Assembly (NCBI RefSeq): GCF_900090285.1
Contig: NZ_LT607754.1
Span: 4,800,001 to 4,864,000, forward strand
DNA length: 64,000 bases
Direction of reading: 5' to 3'
Source: Micromonospora inositola
GTDB lineage: Bacteria; Actinomycetota; Actinomycetes; Mycobacteriales; Micromonosporaceae
In this document: positions 61,873-64,000 of the stretch, one piece after another
Layout of the letters: every line of letters begins with the position of its first letter
Position numbering within the stretch: the first letter of the stretch is position 1
Notes under the pieces: generated by a model
What the model saw: only the letters and a program-made list of their open reading frames with translations
Told to the model about the DNA's origin: nothing
Databases searched by the model: none
Program-made: the position numbers and the translations under genes

Positions 61873-62639
61873 GCGTCGCGATGGCGGAGCAGCATGCCGC
61901 CGCACAGAATCGCTACCGCCGCGTACCCGCACATCAGCAGCGCGCTGATCCAGCTGGAGAACAGCCCCGGTACCGGCGAGGTCACCGCGATCGAGTTGAG
62001 CAGCATCAACAGCGGGACGAAGCGGCCGACCCGGATTCCGCTCTCGCCGAAGAGGCCGGCCACGATCATCGGGACGAACATCAGACCGAACAGCGTGCCG
62101 ATCGCGGCGCCCGAGTGCCGCACGATCGTCCCGATGCCGACCCCGATCAGCGCGGTGACGCCCAGATACACGCCGGTCAGCACGACCGCGCGCAGGATCG
62201 CCGGGTCTCCGAGGGAAGCGGCCGGGATGGCGGTGCCGCGGATCGCGAGCTGCCCGCTCAGATAGCCGGCGAAGCTCGCGACCAGGCCGACGGTCAGAGC
62301 CGCGCCGCCGCACACGGCGACCTTCGCGGCCAAGACGATCCGACGCCGCGGGACGGCGGCGAACGTCGAGCGGATCATCCCGGTGCCGTATTCGCCGGTC
62401 ACCATCAGGACGCCGAGCGCTCCGAGGAGCAGCTGGGCCACAATGGCGCCGCCGAGGCTGTTGTTCAGGATCTGGGCGGCGGTGGCGACCGGGGTGTGCG
62501 ATCGGTACCCGAGTCCCACCCCGGCCCCGGCCGCGGCCATCGAGACCACCGCAGCGATCGCCAGCCACCACGTCGACCGGACGCTGCCCAGCTTGATCCG
62601 CTCCATCCGGGCCGCGTGCCGGAATCCGTACCCGTTCAT
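61869..62639 (-). CDS. ABC transporter permease
   Basis: A 256-residue ABC-2-type permease with about six membrane helices, for example LAIAAVVSMAAAGAGVGLGY, AIVAQLLLGALGVLMVTGEY and VVLTGVYLGVTALIGVGIG. GEYGTGMIRSTFAAVPRR is the typical cytosolic loop of this family. ATG 62639 overlaps the ATPase stop. The transporter probably exports a peptide or drug; genes of this type are often regulated by an adjacent two-component system, as here. Confidence 0.9.
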   Translation of the reverse strand: MNGYGFRHAARMERIKLGSVRSTWWLAIAAVVSMAAAGAGVGLGYRSHTPVATAAQILNNSLGGAIVAQLLLGALGVLMVTGEYGTGMIRSTFAAVPRRRIVLAAKVAVCGGAALTVGLVASFAGYLSGQLAIRGTAIPAASLGDPAILRAVVLTGVYLGVTALIGVGIGTIVRHSGAAIGTLFGLMFVPMIVAGLFGESGIRVGRFVPLLMLLNSIAVTSPVPGLFSSWISALLMCGYAAVAILCGGMLLRHRDA

Positions 62640-63361
62640 GACGCTCCCACTCCGCGATAGTCGGTGGCCTGTGAGGTGAGCCGGAAGAACGCGTCCTCCA
62701 GGCTGTCGTCGCCGGCGGCGAGTTCGGCGACGGTCGTCTCGGCCAGCAGCCGGCCGCGGCCGATGACCACCAGCCGGTCGGCGGTCAGCGCCATCTCGGC
62801 GATCAGGTGGCTGGACACAAACACCGTCCGGCCTTCGGCGGCGAGTCCGCGCAGCAGGTCCCGGATCCAGCGGATGCCCTCCGGATCCAGTCCGTTGACC
62901 GGCTCGTCGAGCAGGAGGACGCCCGGGTCGCCGAGCAGGGCCACAGCGACGCCGAGCCGCTGGCGCATGCCGAGCGAGTACGTACCGGCACGCCGCGTTG
63001 CCGCGTCGGACAGACCGACGATGCGCAGCGCCTGCTCGACCCGGGAACCGGCGATGTCGTTGCTCGCGGCCAGCGCGGTCAGGTGCGCACGGGCGCTGCG
63101 GCCGGGATGGAACGCCCCGGCATCGAGGAGCGCGCCGACCGACTTCAACGGCCAGTTCAGGTCCGGGTACCGGACGCCGCCGATCAGTGCCTCGCCATGG
63201 TCCGGGGCATCCAGGCCGAGGATCATCCGCATCGTCGTCGACTTGCCGGATCCGTTCGGGCCGAGGAAGCCGGTCACCACCCCCGGCTGCACCTGGACGC
63301 TCAGCCCGTCGACGGCGACCCGATCGCCGTAGCGTTTCGTCAGCTCACGTAGTTCGATCAC
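62636..63361 (-). CDS. ABC transporter ATP-binding protein
   Basis: A 241-residue ABC ATPase: Walker A FLGPNGSGKSTTMRMILGLD, signature YSLGMRQRLGVAVALLGDPG, Walker B VLLLDEPVNGLDPEGIRW and the H-loop TVFVSSHLIAEM. GTG 63361 is the start because the first strand (VIELRELTKRYGDRVAVDGL) begins there; the upstream in-frame extension is not conserved-looking. It is the first gene of the four-gene operon ATPase, permease, kinase, regulator. Confidence 0.92.
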   Translation of the reverse strand: MIELRELTKRYGDRVAVDGLSVQVQPGVVTGFLGPNGSGKSTTMRMILGLDAPDHGEALIGGVRYPDLNWPLKSVGALLDAGAFHPGRSARAHLTALAASNDIAGSRVEQALRIVGLSDAATRRAGTYSLGMRQRLGVAVALLGDPGVLLLDEPVNGLDPEGIRWIRDLLRGLAAEGRTVFVSSHLIAEMALTADRLVVIGRGRLLAETTVAELAAGDDSLEDAFFRLTSQATDYRGVGAS

Positions 63362-63472
63362 ACGATCGACGCTAGGCAACGCCGTCGGCGGTCGGAAGCC
63401 GGAAACCATCCGACTCCGCCTGGAGGTTTTCCGCCCCCATCGCGGTCCCGACCCAGGCGTGTCGTCAAAGGG

Positions 63473-63560
63473 TTACCACCATTGCAGTAGCGCGGCGACC
63501 GTGACCGCCGCCTGGTACGAGGTGGCGGTCTTGTCGTACCCGGTGGCGACAGGGCAGACG
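63473..63560 (-). pseudogene. IS5-family transposase C-terminal remnant
   Basis: The minus strand reads GYDKTATSYQAAVTVAALLQ and ends WW before a stop at 63473-63475. This is the final helix of IS5-family transposases (DKTATSYQAAVTIAALL). Only the last 25 or so codons remain. Confidence 0.65.
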
Positions 63561-63598
63561 AGCTGCATCGACAGCCGGCTGTGGGATCGTTCGGTACG

Positions 63599-64000
63599 TC
63601 AGCTCCAGCGAATCTGGATCTGTGATCGCCACTGGTCGACGACGTCGGATCGGCCCTCCGTGGCGATCTCGTCCGCCCGGTTCCAGAGGCTCAGGTAGAC
63701 CTGCACCGCGGTGCCGGAGAACACCACGTCCGCCCGCTTGGCCTCCCCCGGGGTCGTCACGATCGGACCTTCGCTGATCCGTACCATCCAGGCGTGACCG
63801 GTGTCGTCGGTCCTCACCATCACGCTGTACGGCTCGACCGAGTGGAGCCGGCCCTTGCCTCGGGTGATGAAGCCGGTCAGAAGCTCATCGATCCCGTCGG
63901 CAGCCAGCACCGGATCGATGTCCACGTCCGACGCTCCCGGCCACCGTCCATGGACGGCCGAGATCGCGTCGACGCTGTGGATGGTCGTCTCGTGTGCCTG
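63599..64000 (-). CDS. Maleylpyruvate isomerase-family protein, C-terminal part
   Basis: The gene enters from the right edge; only the 3' 133 codons are present. AHETTIHSVDAISAVHG is the end of the DinB-like metal-binding domain with the metal-ligand His of AHE. The C-terminal SCP2-like domain follows (DIDPVLAADGIDELLTGF, then PYSVMVRTDDTGHAWMVRIS and RADVVFSGTAVQVYLSLWNR). This matches mycothiol-dependent maleylpyruvate isomerase-family enzymes, in keeping with an actinobacterial host. Substrate unknown. Confidence 0.8.
   Translation of the reverse strand, partial: QAHETTIHSVDAISAVHGRWPGASDVDIDPVLAADGIDELLTGFITRGKGRLHSVEPYSVMVRTDDTGHAWMVRISEGPIVTTPGEAKRADVVFSGTAVQVYLSLWNRADEIATEGRSDVVDQWRSQIQIRWS

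Noticed and set aside
60526..62571. Full-length 681-codon frame for the histidine kinase
   Set aside because: The upstream third overlaps the permease gene in another frame and is Arg-rich; the GTGA overlap at 61869-61872 marks the real start.
1..64000. CRISPR array, tRNA or rRNA genes
   Set aside because: No regularly spaced direct repeats and no recognisable tRNA or rRNA segments were found on reading through the window; short dispersed repeats do not fit an array.

Overview
The window is very GC-rich, with many GTG starts, leaderless-looking promoters, an XRE-DUF5753/DUF397 pair, ECF42 sigma factors beside DGPF proteins, and a small DivIVA-like protein. This points to a filamentous actinomycete, most likely Micromonosporaceae (inference from gene content and base composition; no marker gene proves the genus). 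No rRNA, tRNA or CRISPR array was recognised.

Layout. (1) 1-9.2 kb: a MocR-type regulator divergent from a class V aminotransferase, an ECF42 sigma/DGPF pair, an HxlR regulator divergent from an AhpD-like protein, an IS110 transposase and a STAS protein, mixed with decayed fragments and three copies of a 52-bp repeat. (2) 9.2-16.6 kb: mobile DNA. A complete IS4-type element with a 10-bp target duplication sits inside the 3' end of a second IS110 transposase. A second ECF42/DGPF pair follows, then a TnpB element with a structured 3' end. (3) 16.6-23.5 kb: a minus-strand run with a lipoprotein, a membrane protein, an RNase H-fold protein, a probable 55-residue protein, a Rad50-like ATPase and four small partners.

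(4) 23.6-54.9 kb: a defence island. A NaeI-type restriction enzyme, its C5 methyltransferase and a Vsr nuclease lie between a decayed and an intact copy of an HTH-N6 DNA methyltransferase. Next come a TPR protein kinase and a kinase-RelE-UvrD fusion on the minus strand. Divergent from these is a five-gene operon: UvrD-like helicase, DrmA-like helicase, DrmB-like DUF1998 protein, winged-helix protein and a 1548-residue HSP90-type ATPase/SF2 helicase. A second ATPase/helicase of the same design has its own promoter. A DUF2075 nuclease/ATPase and a MazG-like pyrophosphohydrolase follow.

The DrmA-DrmB core and methyltransferase resemble DISARM, but no DrmC, DrmD or DrmE is visible, and the kinases, UvrD proteins and paired ATPase/helicases are not part of canonical DISARM. 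I consider 27954-52388 the best candidate for an undescribed multi-gene anti-phage system. An 8-mer TGTNAACA lies in the promoter region of each of its transcription units and of the decayed methyltransferase, suggesting a shared regulator.

(5) 55-64 kb: XRE/DUF397, DivIVA-like and small conserved proteins, decayed oxidoreductase, VOC, IS630 and IS5 fragments, a PRC-barrel protein, a beta-hydroxyacid-dehydrogenase-type protein, a four-gene ABC transporter/two-component operon, and the 3' part of a mycothiol-dependent maleylpyruvate isomerase-family gene.
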